Shown here: positions 30,216 to 40,179 of the stretch, piece by piece | Layout: the number at the start of each line of letters is the position of its first letter | How positions within the stretch are numbered: position 1 is the stretch's first letter | Source of the DNA: Corynebacterium curieae | GTDB taxonomy: Bacteria; Actinomycetota; Actinomycetes; Mycobacteriales; Mycobacteriaceae | Length of the DNA: 64,000 nt | Assembly (NCBI RefSeq): GCF_027570035.1 | Contig: NZ_JAKMUU010000001.1 | Span: forward strand, 186,001-250,000 | Direction: 5' to 3' | Notes under the pieces: generated by a model | The model's database searches: none | What the model was told of the DNA's origin: nothing | What the model saw: the letters and a program-made list of their open reading frames with translations, nothing else | Made by a program: the position numbers and the translations under genes

Positions 30216-31373
30216 CTAGCGCCCTGGGCGCCAGGTAGCGCCTGGGTGGCCGGTGGGCTCGGATGATTCGGCGTCGCCCTCTACCGAGCTAGGCTTAGCA
30301 CTTGCTGGAGATACCACGGTACGGCCGGATGCTGGGGCAGTATCAGGCTCGCCCTCGTCGCTCTTTCCGGCCCGGTAGTCCGCAACGCGCTTATTATGGC
30401 GCTTAATCTTCTTAGATAGGTTGGCAAAGGTGACAACCAATGGGGTGGCAAAGAAAATGGAAGAGAAGATTCCTTCCACCACGCCAATAAGCTGAATGAG
30501 TGCCAAATCGCGCAAGGTACCAATGCCCATGAGCCAGACGGCCACCACAAAGAGCGCGATGATAGGCAGTGCGGAAATCACCGAGGTGGAGATCGAACGC
30601 ATTACCGTCTGGTTGATCGCCAAGTTAGTCAGCTCAGCAAAGGTCTTCTTCCGTTGACCTTCAAGGCCTTCCGTATTCTCGTTGATCTTGTCAAAAACAA
30701 TGACCGAGTCATACATGGAGAAAGTCAGCACCGTAAGCAAACCAATGATTACGGCTGGGGAAACTTCAAAACCAAAGAGCGCATAAATACCGGCGATGAT
30801 TACGCCATCCGCGATGAGCGCGATGATGGCGGCAAACGCCATGGTCTTTTGCAGGCGGATGGCCACATAGACGGTGGCAGCCACCAAAAAGACCAGCATG
30901 GCGATGAGCATGCGCTGGGTAATAGAAGAGCCCCAAGATTCAGACACCGTGGAGGAACCGATGGCATCAGGCGTTGCCTTGCCGTTTTCATCCTTTGGCT
31001 CAAAATTTTCGTAGATTGCCGTACGGGCAGCATCCACGTCCTCTTGGCTGAGGCGCTCGGAGACAATCTCCAACGTCTCGGAGTCACCAGCGCCGACGAT
31101 GTGCACCTGCTCCGGTTCTACACCGGTGGAGTCTTCGAAGACTTGGCTTACCTCGTCTTCCTTCAGGTCTCCGGCTGGCATGGACAAAGTAGTGCCGCCC
31201 TCGAAGTCTATCGAGAGGGAGAATCCACGGATGAGGATCGCAGCAACGGCAGCCACAACCAACGCAGCCGTTATGCCGTACCACAGCTTGGTGCGACCAA
31301 TGAAGTCATAACCGCGCTCGTCCTCATAGAGGCGATCCATTCGGGAAATTCTGTGTTTAGTCGAAACAGCCAT
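30216..31373 (-). CDS. secF: protein translocase subunit SecF
   Basis: SecF works with SecD in late steps of Sec secretion, using the proton gradient. The 385-residue protein has the first membrane helix, the SIDFEGGTTL motif of the periplasmic domain, five further helices with the conserved VLTFSMYDSVIVFDKINEN, and a charged Ser/Pro/Glu tail ending TWRPGR. It begins 2 bases after the secD stop. Confidence 0.96.
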   Translation of the reverse strand: MAVSTKHRISRMDRLYEDERGYDFIGRTKLWYGITAALVVAAVAAILIRGFSLSIDFEGGTTLSMPAGDLKEDEVSQVFEDSTGVEPEQVHIVGAGDSETLEIVSERLSQEDVDAARTAIYENFEPKDENGKATPDAIGSSTVSESWGSSITQRMLIAMLVFLVAATVYVAIRLQKTMAFAAIIALIADGVIIAGIYALFGFEVSPAVIIGLLTVLTFSMYDSVIVFDKINENTEGLEGQRKKTFAELTNLAINQTVMRSISTSVISALPIIALFVVAVWLMGIGTLRDLALIQLIGVVEGIFSSIFFATPLVVTFANLSKKIKRHNKRVADYRAGKSDEGEPDTAPASGRTVVSPASAKPSSVEGDAESSEPTGHPGATWRPGR

Positions 31374-31375
31374 GC

Positions 31376-33292
31376 TTATTTCTCCTCATCTTCCGCAGCA
31401 TCTGAAGGGCGGGCGGTTCCTGCAGCAGAGCTTCCTGCCGGTTCCTCAGTGGATGCCTCCCCGTCAGTAGAACGCTCGGCGGAGCCTGCTCGGCGGCGGC
31501 TAGAACCGTAATATCCGCGTTCACGGCGCTCTTCTACCAAGGCGTAGATACCACCGAGACCGTTCATGGAAGGCTTGGCTGCAGCCGGACGGCGGCCAAC
31601 CATCTGCATCAGTGGTGCCATCACCAGGAAGGAGACGACTAGGTCGAAGACCGTGGTCAGCCCCATGGTGAAGGCAAAGCCCTTAACCTCACCGATCGCA
31701 AGGAAGTAGACAACCACGGAGCCGATCAGGGTCACCGCGTTACCGGTCACAATGGTGGCACGAGCACGCTCCCACGCCTTTTGCGTAGCGGAACGGAAGG
31801 TGCGTCCCTCGAGCAACTCATCCTTAATGCGCTCATAGTAAACCACGAAGGAGTCAGCCGTTGCGCCCACGCCAATTACCAAACCGGCGATACCGGAAAG
31901 GTCCAACGAGTAGCCGATCCAGCGACCAAGCAGAACCAGCGCTCCATAGGTAAGGAGGCCAGAGGCGATAAGGAAGATTAGGGAGACTCCCGCAAGGGCG
32001 CGGAAGTAATACAGGGAGTACGCCATCACAAGGATGAGGCCAACCAGACCTGCAATGAGACCTGCCTGCAGTGCGGCTTTACCCAGTGTAGGCGGGATGG
32101 ACTCAACGGTGCCGCCGGGTTCGCCGTTTTCACCGGCAAAGGATAGCGGCAATGCGCCGTATTTAAGATTATTTGCCAAGCTCTTTGCCTCTTCCTGGCT
32201 GAAGTCACCAGTAATGGAGGTAGCGGAGCCAACCGGAGTAGCGCCCTGGATTACCGGTGCCGAGATAACCGCGGAGTCAAGAGTAATGGCAACCTGATCC
32301 TTGAGGTGTTCCTTCGTAAGGTCCGCCCAGGTCTGCGAACCATTCGGGCCATTTCCAGTCTTGAAGGAGAAGTTAATCTCCATCTGGCCGGACTGGCCAT
32401 TGAGTCCACCCTCGATGGGCGAGTTGGTATCAATCTCGTTACCGGTCAGGCGGGTACCGTTTTCGTCCTTGATGCCATTGAGAAGCGGAGCCGGTTCCAG
32501 CACGTACGGATTACCATTGGAGTAATCACAGGTAACGAACGGCTTGGAAGGATCATCCGCGCCGGCCAAAGGATCGGTACTGCCCTGGCAAGTCATCAGC
32601 GCAGAGGCCGCCGCCTGGGTGGTCGGATCCTCGGACTGCCGGTCCTTGAGAAGCATCTCCGTTACCTCGTCGCGGCGCTCGGCCTGTTCAATGGAGTTGC
32701 CAGGCTCTTCCATGGGCTTAGCGCTAACCTTTGGAGCTTTCTGCTCCTTTGGCTTTTTTCCGGTCATTTGCGCTTCTTGGTCGGCGACGGCCTTGGTAAC
32801 CTGCTCCATCTGCCTATTGGCATCGTCTGCGCTAAGGACATCGTACTTGACCCAGCGATTAGCCATGTCTTCCAATTCCTTGTTCAGCTTTGCCATATCC
32901 GGCATGGAGGGCTTCGCCACGGGGCGGAAGTAGAGCTGAGAGGTCTGCCCCACGGCCTGCGCCTGGGAGGCGTCCTCACCCGGGACAGTGATGACCAAGG
33001 TATTGCCATTGATAACAACCTCGGAGCCGGAAACGCCCATACCATTCACGCGCTGTTCCAAAATTGTGCGCGCCTGCTTTAGCTGATCTTGTGTGGGCTC
33101 CTCGCCTTGCGGCGCCAGCGTTACGCGGGTACCGCCCTGCAGGTCGATACCGAGCTTTGGGGTGCCTTGGCGGCTACCAGTAAAAAAGATGAGCGCATAG
33201 ATAACAACCACAATGAGGGCAAAGAGCGCAAGCGCGCGCTTTGGCCATTGGCGTTTGCTACTTTTCATAGCGCCACGGGATGATGCGGACAA
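31376..33292 (-). CDS. secD: protein translocase subunit SecD
   Basis: The 638-residue protein has an N-terminal helix (LALFALIVVVIYALIFFTG), the GIDLQGGTRVTL motif, a long periplasmic domain with Gln/Lys-rich inserts, and the five-helix RND-like C-terminal region (GLVIGVGATADSFVVYYERIKDEL). The C-terminal tail is Ser/Glu-rich. The TTG at 33292 is favoured because AGGAG lies 7 bases upstream; an ATG eight codons on is the alternative. It is upstream of secF in one unit; yajC precedes it with a 215-base gap. Confidence 0.95.
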   Translation of the reverse strand: MSASSRGAMKSSKRQWPKRALALFALIVVVIYALIFFTGSRQGTPKLGIDLQGGTRVTLAPQGEEPTQDQLKQARTILEQRVNGMGVSGSEVVINGNTLVITVPGEDASQAQAVGQTSQLYFRPVAKPSMPDMAKLNKELEDMANRWVKYDVLSADDANRQMEQVTKAVADQEAQMTGKKPKEQKAPKVSAKPMEEPGNSIEQAERRDEVTEMLLKDRQSEDPTTQAAASALMTCQGSTDPLAGADDPSKPFVTCDYSNGNPYVLEPAPLLNGIKDENGTRLTGNEIDTNSPIEGGLNGQSGQMEINFSFKTGNGPNGSQTWADLTKEHLKDQVAITLDSAVISAPVIQGATPVGSATSITGDFSQEEAKSLANNLKYGALPLSFAGENGEPGGTVESIPPTLGKAALQAGLIAGLVGLILVMAYSLYYFRALAGVSLIFLIASGLLTYGALVLLGRWIGYSLDLSGIAGLVIGVGATADSFVVYYERIKDELLEGRTFRSATQKAWERARATIVTGNAVTLIGSVVVYFLAIGEVKGFAFTMGLTTVFDLVVSFLVMAPLMQMVGRRPAAAKPSMNGLGGIYALVEERRERGYYGSSRRRAGSAERSTDGEASTEEPAGSSAAGTARPSDAAEDEEK

Positions 33293-33507
33293 CGATAATC
33301 TCCTGTGCTGCGTATTACAGGGTGTTTAAACATTAAATACGGCCCCGCCGAATGGCGCAGGCACGTTAACAACGCACAATCGTACGTCATGAGGCAGAGT
33401 TTTCCTTAACGGGGGCCGGAAAAGTTCCAAAGTGTGATGGGGTCTACGCTCTACGAAGACCCTATTTACCGAGCAATTATTAAGGATACTCTCAGCTAGG
33501 GCTCGCG

Positions 33508-33870
33508 CTAATGCTTTCCCTCGTCATCAAATGGTGGGTATTCCTCGTCCCGCGGGCTGTCCGCTTCGTTAGGCTTCGTCTCACCCCTAGACGCAGGACG
33601 CTCTAGGCCATTGGCTTCTTGTTCGGTTCGGATCACTGCCATCTTGTCAAAGGTCACCACGACACCTTGGGCGATTTCGAGATCCACGCTCTTTTCAGCG
33701 GTACCGCGCACGACGCCGTGTACGCCACCGGCAGTGACGATGGAATCACCCGGCTGCAAGGAGTTTTGCAAGGATTGCATCTCATTTTGGCGCTGGCGTT
33801 GCTTCCGCATGGCCATAAAGGATGGAATAACGAACAAGATGCCAATGATGATGAGAATGATGATTTCCAT
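33508..33870 (-). CDS. yajC: preprotein translocase subunit YajC
   Basis: The 120-residue protein has an N-terminal membrane helix (IIILIIIGILFVIPSFMAM), then the conserved RQRQNEMQSLQNSLQPGDSIVTAGGVHGVV and a Pro/Glu/Asp-rich tail. It is an accessory subunit of SecDF. The 215 bases between its stop and secD hold no gene and may carry the secD promoter. Confidence 0.92.
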   Translation of the reverse strand: MEIIILIIIGILFVIPSFMAMRKQRQRQNEMQSLQNSLQPGDSIVTAGGVHGVVRGTAEKSVDLEIAQGVVVTFDKMAVIRTEQEANGLERPASRGETKPNEADSPRDEEYPPFDDEGKH

Positions 33871-33915
33871 AGCTTTCTAGTGTGCCAGACACTCCTTGCC
33901 ATAGAAACCCCAGGG

Positions 33916-33928
33916 TGCGTCGCCAAGC
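33916..33928 (-). repeat. dispersed 13-mer, variant copy 6 (last base changed)
   Basis: GCTTGGCGACGCA in reverse orientation, in the ruvB-yajC spacer. It forms the loop and part of the stem of a small hairpin (GGGTGC / GCACCC, 33913-33932). Confidence 0.5.
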
Positions 33929-33943
33929 ACCCAGCCACCTAAA

Positions 33944-35023
33944 TCAAAACAGGCCGGCTGCACCTTCCGGTGGGGTAAGCCCCAAGTGGCGCCATGCAGC
34001 CGCCGTGGCTACGCGGCCACGACCTGTGCGCGAGACCATCCCAGCCCGCACCAAATAGGGTTCACACACTTCCTCAACTGTGGAGGGCTCCTCTCCTACC
34101 GCAATGGCAAGGGTGCTGACGCCAACAGGCCCGCCCCCATGGCCTTTAATGAGCGCATTGAGCACCGCGCGGTCCAAGCGGTCCAAGCCCATTTCGTCCA
34201 CGTCAAAGACTTCCAGCGCTCCCTGGGCTGCGCCCAGATCAATATGACCGGTGCCGTTGACCTCGGCATAATCACGAACGCGGCGCAGCAGCCGGTTAGC
34301 AATGCGCGGAGTACCGCGAGAACGCGAACCAATTTCTACCGCAGCATCGTGGTCAATATCGACATCGAGAATGCGCGCGGCACGCTTGATGACTTGGGTC
34401 AGGTCTTCCGTACCGTAGTACTCCATCTGCGCGGTAAAGCCGAAGCGGTCACGCAATGGGCCGGTAAGCATACCGGCGCGGGTTGTAGCCCCCACCAAAG
34501 TAAAGGGCGGAATTTCAAGTGGAATAGAGGTCGCGCCTGGTCCCTTCCCCACAATGACGTCAATGCGGAAGTCCTCCATCGCCATATACAGCATCTCTTC
34601 TGCTGGGCGTGCGATGCGGTGAATCTCATCAATAAAAAGGACGTCACCTTCCATCAGGTTAGAGAGCATGGCTGCCAGATCCCCCGCACGTTCCAAGGCC
34701 GGTCCGGAGGTCATGCGCAGCGAGGTCCCCAACTCCTGCGAGATAATCATGGCCATTGTGGTCTTGCCCAAACCAGGAGGCCCAGATAGCAGCACGTGGT
34801 CTGGCGTTACGCCACGATTCTTTGCACCCTTGAGAACGAGAGAAAGCTGCTCTCGCACCTTGGGTTGGCCGATGAATTCATCGAGCGACTTCGGGCGCAG
34901 AGAGCGCTCAATATCATGTTCCTCCGAATGCGCAGTCGCCTCTACATCGCTATTGCGCTGGGTGGAATGCGCCGCATCGACTCCTTCTGGGAGATTAAAC
35001 TCGGTGCGCTCAATATCGGACAT
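33944..35023 (-). CDS. ruvB: Holliday junction branch migration ATPase RuvB
   Basis: The 359-residue AAA+ motor has Walker [13 protein letters not shown], Walker [10 protein letters not shown], sensor motifs ([18 protein letters not shown] with the arginine finger region), and a C-terminal winged helix ([18 protein letters not shown]). It drives branch migration with RuvA and hands junctions to RuvC. The gene order ruvC-ruvA-ruvB on the minus strand is the usual one, with short gaps. Confidence 0.97.
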   Translation of the reverse strand: MSDIERTEFNLPEGVDAAHSTQRNSDVEATAHSEEHDIERSLRPKSLDEFIGQPKVREQLSLVLKGAKNRGVTPDHVLLSGPPGLGKTTMAMIISQELGTSLRMTSGPALERAGDLAAMLSNLMEGDVLFIDEIHRIARPAEEMLYMAMEDFRIDVIVGKGPGATSIPLEIPPFTLVGATTRAGMLTGPLRDRFGFTAQMEYYGTEDLTQVIKRAARILDVDIDHDAAVEIGSRSRGTPRIANRLLRRVRDYAEVNGTGHIDLGAAQGALEVFDVDEMGLDRLDRAVLNALIKGHGGGPVGVSTLAIAVGEEPSTVEEVCEPYLVRAGMVSRTGRGRVATAAAWRHLGLTPPEGAAGLF

Positions 35024-35046
35024 AAATCCAGCCTTCCTACCCGCCG

Positions 35047-35664
35047 CTACTTCTTCTTACCCAGTTGCGCAAGCGCCGCGCGCAAGAGCGCTGAAGTGTC
35101 AGCCTCACTGTTTTCACCGTAGGCCGACTCCACTACAGGGCGCGCTGCCTTCTCCGTAAAGCCTAGGCCGATAAGAGCCTCGGTTACGCTTTCTACTACG
35201 GCACCGCCAGCCGGAGCCGCAGCGGTAACAGAATCAGCCGATCCTGCGTCCTCACCTGGTGCAAAGGCCCCCACCTTATCTTTTAGCTCCAAAGCCACGC
35301 GCTGGGCCATGCGCTTGCCGACGCCCGGAATAGACTGCAACGCCTTTACATCTTCCGCAGCTATCGCTGCTGCAAGCTCCCCAGCCCCCATGACCGAAAG
35401 TGCTGCCAAGGCAAGTTTTGGCCCCAAGCCAGACACGGACTGTAGCACCTGGAACATTTCACGATCCTCATCCGCACTAAATCCGTACAGTGTGAGGGAA
35501 TCTTCCTTGACTACCAAATCGGTAAGTACCGTAGCCTCCTCGCCGCGGCGCAGCCTGCCCAAAGTTGAGGGCGTAGCCAAAAATTTATATCCCACGCCGG
35601 CACAATCTATAACCCCATGGTCGAGACCAATATGGATTACTTCTCCACGCAGTGCAGCGATCAT
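35047..35664 (-). CDS. ruvA: Holliday junction DNA-binding protein RuvA
   Basis: The 205-residue protein has an N-terminal OB fold ([15 protein letters not shown]), helix-hairpin-helix motifs ([33 protein letters not shown]), and the C-terminal RuvB-binding domain after an acidic/Ala-rich linker. It lies 23 bases upstream of ruvB. Confidence 0.96.
   Translation of the reverse strand: MIAALRGEVIHIGLDHGVIDCAGVGYKFLATPSTLGRLRRGEEATVLTDLVVKEDSLTLYGFSADEDREMFQVLQSVSGLGPKLALAALSVMGAGELAAAIAAEDVKALQSIPGVGKRMAQRVALELKDKVGAFAPGEDAGSADSVTAAAPAGGAVVESVTEALIGLGFTEKAARPVVESAYGENSEADTSALLRAALAQLGKKK
35313..35325 (+). repeat. dispersed 13-mer GCTTGnCGACGCC, copy 7
   Basis: Copy with n=C inside ruvA, overlapping the helix-hairpin-helix codons GVGK; codon constraint may explain this copy. 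Confidence 0.4.
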
Positions 35665-35696
35665 TGCTTTCCTATCCTTCTATGTTCTTTGCTTCC

Positions 35697-36263
35697 CTAG
35701 CGCTTCTTGCCTTGTCCGCGCACTCCGCTCGTCTTGGCGCCTAGGCCAAGGCCGGTATTGTCCATGCGCACAATGGCAGGGGCGCGCCAGCAGTGACACA
35801 CGGCCAGGGCTAGTGCATCGGCGGCGTCGGCAGGCTTGGGCGGTTCCGATAGCCCCAGGATACGGGTAATCATAGTGGTCATCTGCTTTTTATCGGCACG
35901 CCCATTGCCAGAGATAGCCTTTTTCACTTCAGACGGGGTGTACATGTATACCGGAATATCGCGTTCAGCCGCAGCCAGCACCAGCACCCCTACCACGTGG
36001 GCAGTCTGCATGACCGTGGAGACCTGCCCACGTTCGAAGACGCGCTCGATCGCTACGACATCCGGCGAATAGTCATCCATCCATTCCTTAGCTGCAATAG
36101 ACAGCCGCAGAAGCCTCTCAGTTAGCTCTTTATCGCTAGGCGTGCGCACCACACCCACGGAAACGGGAAGGATTGCTCGCCCGCGACCAGCCTGAACCAC
36201 AGAAAGTCCGCAGCGCGTCAAGCCGGGATCGATGCCCATCACGCGCATTCCCTCTAGGTTCAT
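35697..36263 (-). CDS. ruvC: crossover junction endodeoxyribonuclease RuvC
   Basis: The 188-residue RNase H-fold nuclease has catalytic acids in [18 protein letters not shown] and the C-terminal [13 protein letters not shown]. The start is ambiguous: the ATG at 36263 (MNLEG, preceded by GGGGGAG almost touching it) agrees with related proteins, while ATG/GTG codons five to six codons on follow GAGGGA. It leads the ruvC-ruvA-ruvB unit. Confidence 0.93.
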   Translation of the reverse strand: MNLEGMRVMGIDPGLTRCGLSVVQAGRGRAILPVSVGVVRTPSDKELTERLLRLSIAAKEWMDDYSPDVVAIERVFERGQVSTVMQTAHVVGVLVLAAAERDIPVYMYTPSEVKKAISGNGRADKKQMTTMITRILGLSEPPKPADAADALALAVCHCWRAPAIVRMDNTGLGLGAKTSGVRGQGKKR

Positions 36264-36366
36264 CTCTCCCCCGCTTTCATTTCTATACCGCACCTATTGC
36301 CACTAGCACCATTATGGACTACACACACGTGTTCTACAAGCGCAACAGTCTCACCTCCATAGCGAA

Positions 36367-36415
36367 GCGCCGGCAACGCCTCCCACGAGCTATGCCCGTG
36401 GAGCGCTGCCGGCGC
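36367..36415 (-). terminator. long GC-rich hairpin between yebC and ruvC
   Basis: The arms GCGCCGGCA / TGCCGGCGC enclose a second pairing CCACG/CGTGG. It probably ends the yebC transcript, although a T-tract is missing. Confidence 0.5.
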
Positions 36416-36447
36416 CAAAAATTAGCCGCTATTGAAGCTAAAACCGT

Positions 36448-37203
36448 TTAGTCCTCATCTAGCTCTGCTAGAACTTCATCGGACAGGTTCATATTGGTAT
36501 AGACGTTTTGTACATCGTCGGAATCTTCCAAGGCATCGATAAGGCGGAAGATCTTCTTCGCATCATTAGCCTCAAGTGGCACATCTACGGAAGCGCGGAA
36601 GTCATTATCGGAATCATCGACTTCAATATCAGCTTCCTTGAGGGCGTCCTTGACCGCCTGGACATCGGTAGGTGCACAGATGATCTCGAACTTTTCCCCG
36701 TGGTCCTTGACCTCTTCAGCGCCAGCCTCGAGCACGGCCATCAACACGTCGTCCTCGCTAAGCTCGCCCTTTTCTACTAGGACGTAGCCGGTGCGGGTGA
36801 ACATATACGCCACGGAGCCAGATTCACCGAGGTTTCCGCCGTTCTTAGACATCGCGGTACGCACGTCCGTCGCCGCACGGTTTCGATTATCGGTAAGGCA
36901 CTCAATAAGCATGGCCACACCATTGGGGCCGTATCCCTCATACATGATGGTTTCCCAGTCAGCGCCGCCAGCTTCCTCACCGGAGCCACGTTTGCGCGCG
37001 CGCTCGATGTTGTCATTGGGGACGGAGGCCTTTTTGGCCTTCTTGATCATGTCATCAAGGGTTGGGTTAGCCGCTGGGTCACCACCGCCAGTGCGGGCCG
37101 CTACTTCGATGTTCTTGATCAGCTTGGCAAATTCCTTGCCGCGCTTGGCATCGTTGGCAGCCTTCTTATGCTTGGTAGTTGCCCATTTCGAGTGGCCTGA
37201 CAT
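36448..37203 (-). CDS. yebC: YebC/PmpR family regulatory/translation factor
   Basis: The 251-residue protein begins with the invariant [17 protein letters not shown] and has the three-domain YebC core ([50 protein letters not shown]). It was long annotated as a transcription regulator; recent work on the family points to relief of ribosome stalling. I use the ATG at 37203; an in-frame extension upstream (26 codons) lacks family similarity. Confidence 0.94.
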   Translation of the reverse strand: MSGHSKWATTKHKKAANDAKRGKEFAKLIKNIEVAARTGGGDPAANPTLDDMIKKAKKASVPNDNIERARKRGSGEEAGGADWETIMYEGYGPNGVAMLIECLTDNRNRAATDVRTAMSKNGGNLGESGSVAYMFTRTGYVLVEKGELSEDDVLMAVLEAGAEEVKDHGEKFEIICAPTDVQAVKDALKEADIEVDDSDNDFRASVDVPLEANDAKKIFRLIDALEDSDDVQNVYTNMNLSDEVLAELDED

Positions 37204-37296
37204 GGAGTCCCTTTCTAATCGGGTGCTGAAACTGGTGGCAATTATACGTGTGCTGCATGAACGCGTGAAAGCAGCCCCCATATAAGCGGGAAGAAT

Positions 37297-38169
37297 TTAT
37301 ACTTTTTGCCAGTTGCCGTGGGCGGAACCACTACCCAAATTTTCATCCAAAAAGCGAGTGAGGCCCTCTTGATTAACTAGGGCCACCAACTCGCCCTGTT
37401 CGTTAAATAGCTTGCCACGGGCGATGGCCCTTCCACCGGACGCCGAGGGCGAAACCTGCTCATAAAGCAGCCATTCATCCACGCGGAAAGGCCGCACGAA
37501 CCACAGCGCGTGGTCTAAGCTCGCCAATTGCACCCTATCTCCCTGATGCGGGATAAGTGCAGAACGAATCAGCGTCATATCAGACATATACGTAAGTGCC
37601 GCACGGTGAAAACAGGCATCATCCGGAACGTCACCAGTATTGCGGAACCAGATATGCCGAAAGCCCGCTCCGGTTTTCTCTGCGGCGGCGGCCTCGCGCC
37701 CTTCCTCCGGCACGAGGCGGATATCCCAATCCTCCCATTCCTTGAGGATAATCCGAGTGGAATAAGGCGCACCGCCGCCCAATCGTGCTACTTCAGCCGG
37801 CCCCGGCACCGCGGGCGGAGCGTCTTGGTGCTGCGGGCCTCTATCCCCTTCGCGATGAAAGCTTGCCATGAGAATGAAGATCAATGCACCCTCTTGGCAG
37901 ACCTTCACTTGACGATGAGCAAAAGAACGACCGTCGCGGATTCGCTCCACCCGCAACTCCATCGGGCGCTTGGCGTCGCCAGGCCCTACAAAGTATCCGT
38001 GCAAGGAATGCACACCTTTACCATCAACTGTGCGCTGAGCCGCAGCCACTGCCTGAGAGGCGATATGACCGCCAAAGGCGCGGTCAATCCGAGATTCAAC
38101 TGCGGGTCCGAGAAATTCATCTACCCCATCTGTGTCCTCTAAGGCCAATACTTCGCGCATGGTCGCCAC
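37297..38169 (-). CDS. tesB: acyl-CoA thioesterase II
   Basis: The 290-residue double-hotdog thioesterase has the N-terminal hotdog with FGGHIASQAVAAAQRTV and HSLHGYFVGPGD, and the C-terminal hotdog with LASLDHALWFVRPFRVDEWLLYEQ, carrying the catalytic Asp-Gln/Thr set. The GTG at 38169 is preferred because AAGGAGG is 6 bases upstream; the ATG three codons later and the ATG nine codons earlier are less well placed. It is transcribed divergently from the GT87-like gene. Confidence 0.92.
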   Translation of the reverse strand: MATMREVLALEDTDGVDEFLGPAVESRIDRAFGGHIASQAVAAAQRTVDGKGVHSLHGYFVGPGDAKRPMELRVERIRDGRSFAHRQVKVCQEGALIFILMASFHREGDRGPQHQDAPPAVPGPAEVARLGGGAPYSTRIILKEWEDWDIRLVPEEGREAAAAEKTGAGFRHIWFRNTGDVPDDACFHRAALTYMSDMTLIRSALIPHQGDRVQLASLDHALWFVRPFRVDEWLLYEQVSPSASGGRAIARGKLFNEQGELVALVNQEGLTRFLDENLGSGSAHGNWQKV

Positions 38170-38334
38170 CTCGTCCCTCCTTGGGTTGTTTCTCATACCA
38201 ATCGCATATTGTTAGCTACATTACTAAATGAAGCGGAGTCAATCTCTCCCGCAGTAGGGCGTACCCCACTTCTGGGCAGTTTGGTTTAAGAATTTTCTGG
38301 AAGAAACTATGTCTGCCCCCAATGCACGCTTCCA

Positions 38335-39699
38335 TTGAATAAAGTCTTTCGAGTGAAACGCATCGCTTCTGTTCCTGCAGTATGGCTCGGTTGGGTAGTC
38401 GCCCGCTTGGTTCTGATCTACCTACTCAAAATTGACCATAGCCCCAGAGGCGATGTCGCCTATTATTTTGCCGGTCTCTACGGCACTGACCCTACGCAGA
38501 TGACCGAGTATCCCCATGCAGGAACATGGCCCACGGTGCTTTTGGGCTGGTTAACCGGTGAAGATATCACAACCTTCTATATCGGCTTCACCGTCATGAC
38601 CTTGCTTGTTGACGCCGCCTTTTTAGCCCTCCTACTGCGCCATCACCCCACCCAACCGCGTGCTTTCCAAGCAGCATGGTTTTGGGTCTTTTTCGGCACG
38701 GCTGCTGGGCACACCTTTGTTTGGCGCCTCGATATTTTCCCCGCCGTAGCCGTGGCCGGAGCAGCTGCTTTGCTGGCTACCCGTCCGCTCTTTGCATCGG
38801 CGCTATTGGGTTTTGCCACCACCATGAAACTATGGCCCGGAGTTCTCGCCGCAGGCTTGGTGGGCCGATTCAATCAAACTAAAACCTGGCAGCGATTGCT
38901 TGCCTTCTTCTGCACCATCTTCGCCCTTTGCGGGGTCACAATCGCCACCTCAGGCATCGATCGATTACTTTCCCCGCTTGCCTACCAAGGTGTGCGAGGG
39001 CTGCAGCTAGAGTCCATCCCAGCTACATTCCTACTCCTCCAGGCTCACCATCATCCCGGCCGCTGGCACCTAGGCTATGCCCCTTCCAAGAGTTTTGAAA
39101 TTTCCGGCCCCGGCGTGGATACCGCAATGCTATGGAGCACTGTAGCCATGACCGCAATGCTCGTATTCGCCATTGCTTGGGCGCTTTACCGCCTTTTTGC
39201 CGGCGGGTGGACCACCCGCACCACTATGGCGTTCTTTACCGTCATGGTCCTGCTGCTCATCGCCACCAATAAGGTCTTTTCTCCGCAATACATCGTCTGG
39301 TTAGGCCCGTTGCTGGCCGTAGTCATCCGCCAGCGCTTGCCCCGAGGTTTTGCCTCGCTGAAGGTGCTCCAAGGACTAATAGCGGTGTGCACCATCGTTG
39401 CGGCCGGGCTCGGCACCTTGGTCTACCCGTTCAACTATGACTACATCTGGCATTACGTAGGGGAGAAAATGTTTCCCGTTTACGTTTTGGCTGCCCGCAA
39501 TATTCTCATACTCGTCATGGTTCTCATTGGCCTCATCTGGCTGGGGCTCGAGGTGGCCTTTAGCAAAAGGCTTGCACGCGCAGAGGGCGAGCGGGCTGAC
39601 TCGCCGTCCGCCCTGCCCACCGATACGGCCGCGCCGGCGCACGCACAGCCGGTGGCCCAAGAGCTAGGCGGACTAAATCCGACGCGCACCACGTCTTAG
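38335..39699 (+). CDS. polytopic membrane glycosyltransferase (GT87/DUF2029-like)
   Basis: The 454-residue protein has roughly ten or more membrane helices, with an early periplasmic loop DHSPRGDVAYYFAGLYG whose acidic residue is typical of GT-C polyprenyl-phosphate-dependent enzymes. A cytoplasmic C-terminal tail is Ala/Pro-rich. The substrate is probably a mannose or arabinose donor for lipoglycan or wall arabinan, inferred from family and from the pimA operon next to it. The start is uncertain: a TTG at 38335 or a GTG at 38353, neither with a good ribosome site. It runs convergently with the PIM operon. Confidence 0.7.
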   Translation: MNKVFRVKRIASVPAVWLGWVVARLVLIYLLKIDHSPRGDVAYYFAGLYGTDPTQMTEYPHAGTWPTVLLGWLTGEDITTFYIGFTVMTLLVDAAFLALLLRHHPTQPRAFQAAWFWVFFGTAAGHTFVWRLDIFPAVAVAGAAALLATRPLFASALLGFATTMKLWPGVLAAGLVGRFNQTKTWQRLLAFFCTIFALCGVTIATSGIDRLLSPLAYQGVRGLQLESIPATFLLLQAHHHPGRWHLGYAPSKSFEISGPGVDTAMLWSTVAMTAMLVFAIAWALYRLFAGGWTTRTTMAFFTVMVLLLIATNKVFSPQYIVWLGPLLAVVIRQRLPRGFASLKVLQGLIAVCTIVAAGLGTLVYPFNYDYIWHYVGEKMFPVYVLAARNILILVMVLIGLIWLGLEVAFSKRLARAEGERADSPSALPTDTAAPAHAQPVAQELGGLNPTRTTS

Positions 39700-39717
39700 G
39701 CGTCTGAGGCCGGTAGG

Positions 39718-40179
39718 CTACTCTGCCAGCATATAATCGAAGTATTCCGGCAGCTTCGCGGTACCGCCCAGGTGAAATAGACGCACAGCTGGACGCAGGC
39801 GCAGCGCACGGGTATCACTGACAGCCTCATTGTAGAAACGATGCGCAAGCTGGATGCGTCCTTCGGCGTCGGCAAGCGCTGCTGGGCGCCGATCTGCAGG
39901 AAATTCCCGCACAATGGCGGCGGATAGTTCGCGCTCGGCCATCGTCCGCGGTTCGAAGTGACCCTGGTACAGCTCGGTGGACTCGGCGCGCTGGGCTAGC
40001 GCCGCCAAATCCGGGGCCACCGCCGCAGTGACAGCTGCCCTGCGATCAAGCGCCGCCTGCAACTGCGCCAGTGAAGCATCCGTGCGAATGTGCAAAGAAT
40101 TTAGCCTTTGGGCGGTAAAAAGCGCCCAGGAACCCACGATGATCAAGATGAATACGATAAGGGCAATCTCAATGGCCAT
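39718..40179 (-). CDS. LemA-like membrane-anchored protein (Rv2609c N-terminal homologue)
   Basis: The 153-residue protein has an N-terminal helix (IALIVFILIIVGSWALFTA) followed by a helical LemA-like region (RLNSLHIRTDASLAQLQAALDRRAAV, RIQLAHRFYNEAVSDTRALR). It is the last gene of the PIM operon and overlaps pimA by one base (TAATG). The mycobacterial gene at this place continues into a Nudix domain that is absent here. Function is unknown. Confidence 0.75.
   Translation of the reverse strand: MAIEIALIVFILIIVGSWALFTAQRLNSLHIRTDASLAQLQAALDRRAAVTAAVAPDLAALAQRAESTELYQGHFEPRTMAERELSAAIVREFPADRRPAALADAEGRIQLAHRFYNEAVSDTRALRLRPAVRLFHLGGTAKLPEYFDYMLAE
39865..39877 (-). repeat. dispersed 13-mer GCTTGnCGACGCC, copy 8
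   Basis: Copy with n=C in reverse orientation, inside the LemA-like gene. Confidence 0.5.
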
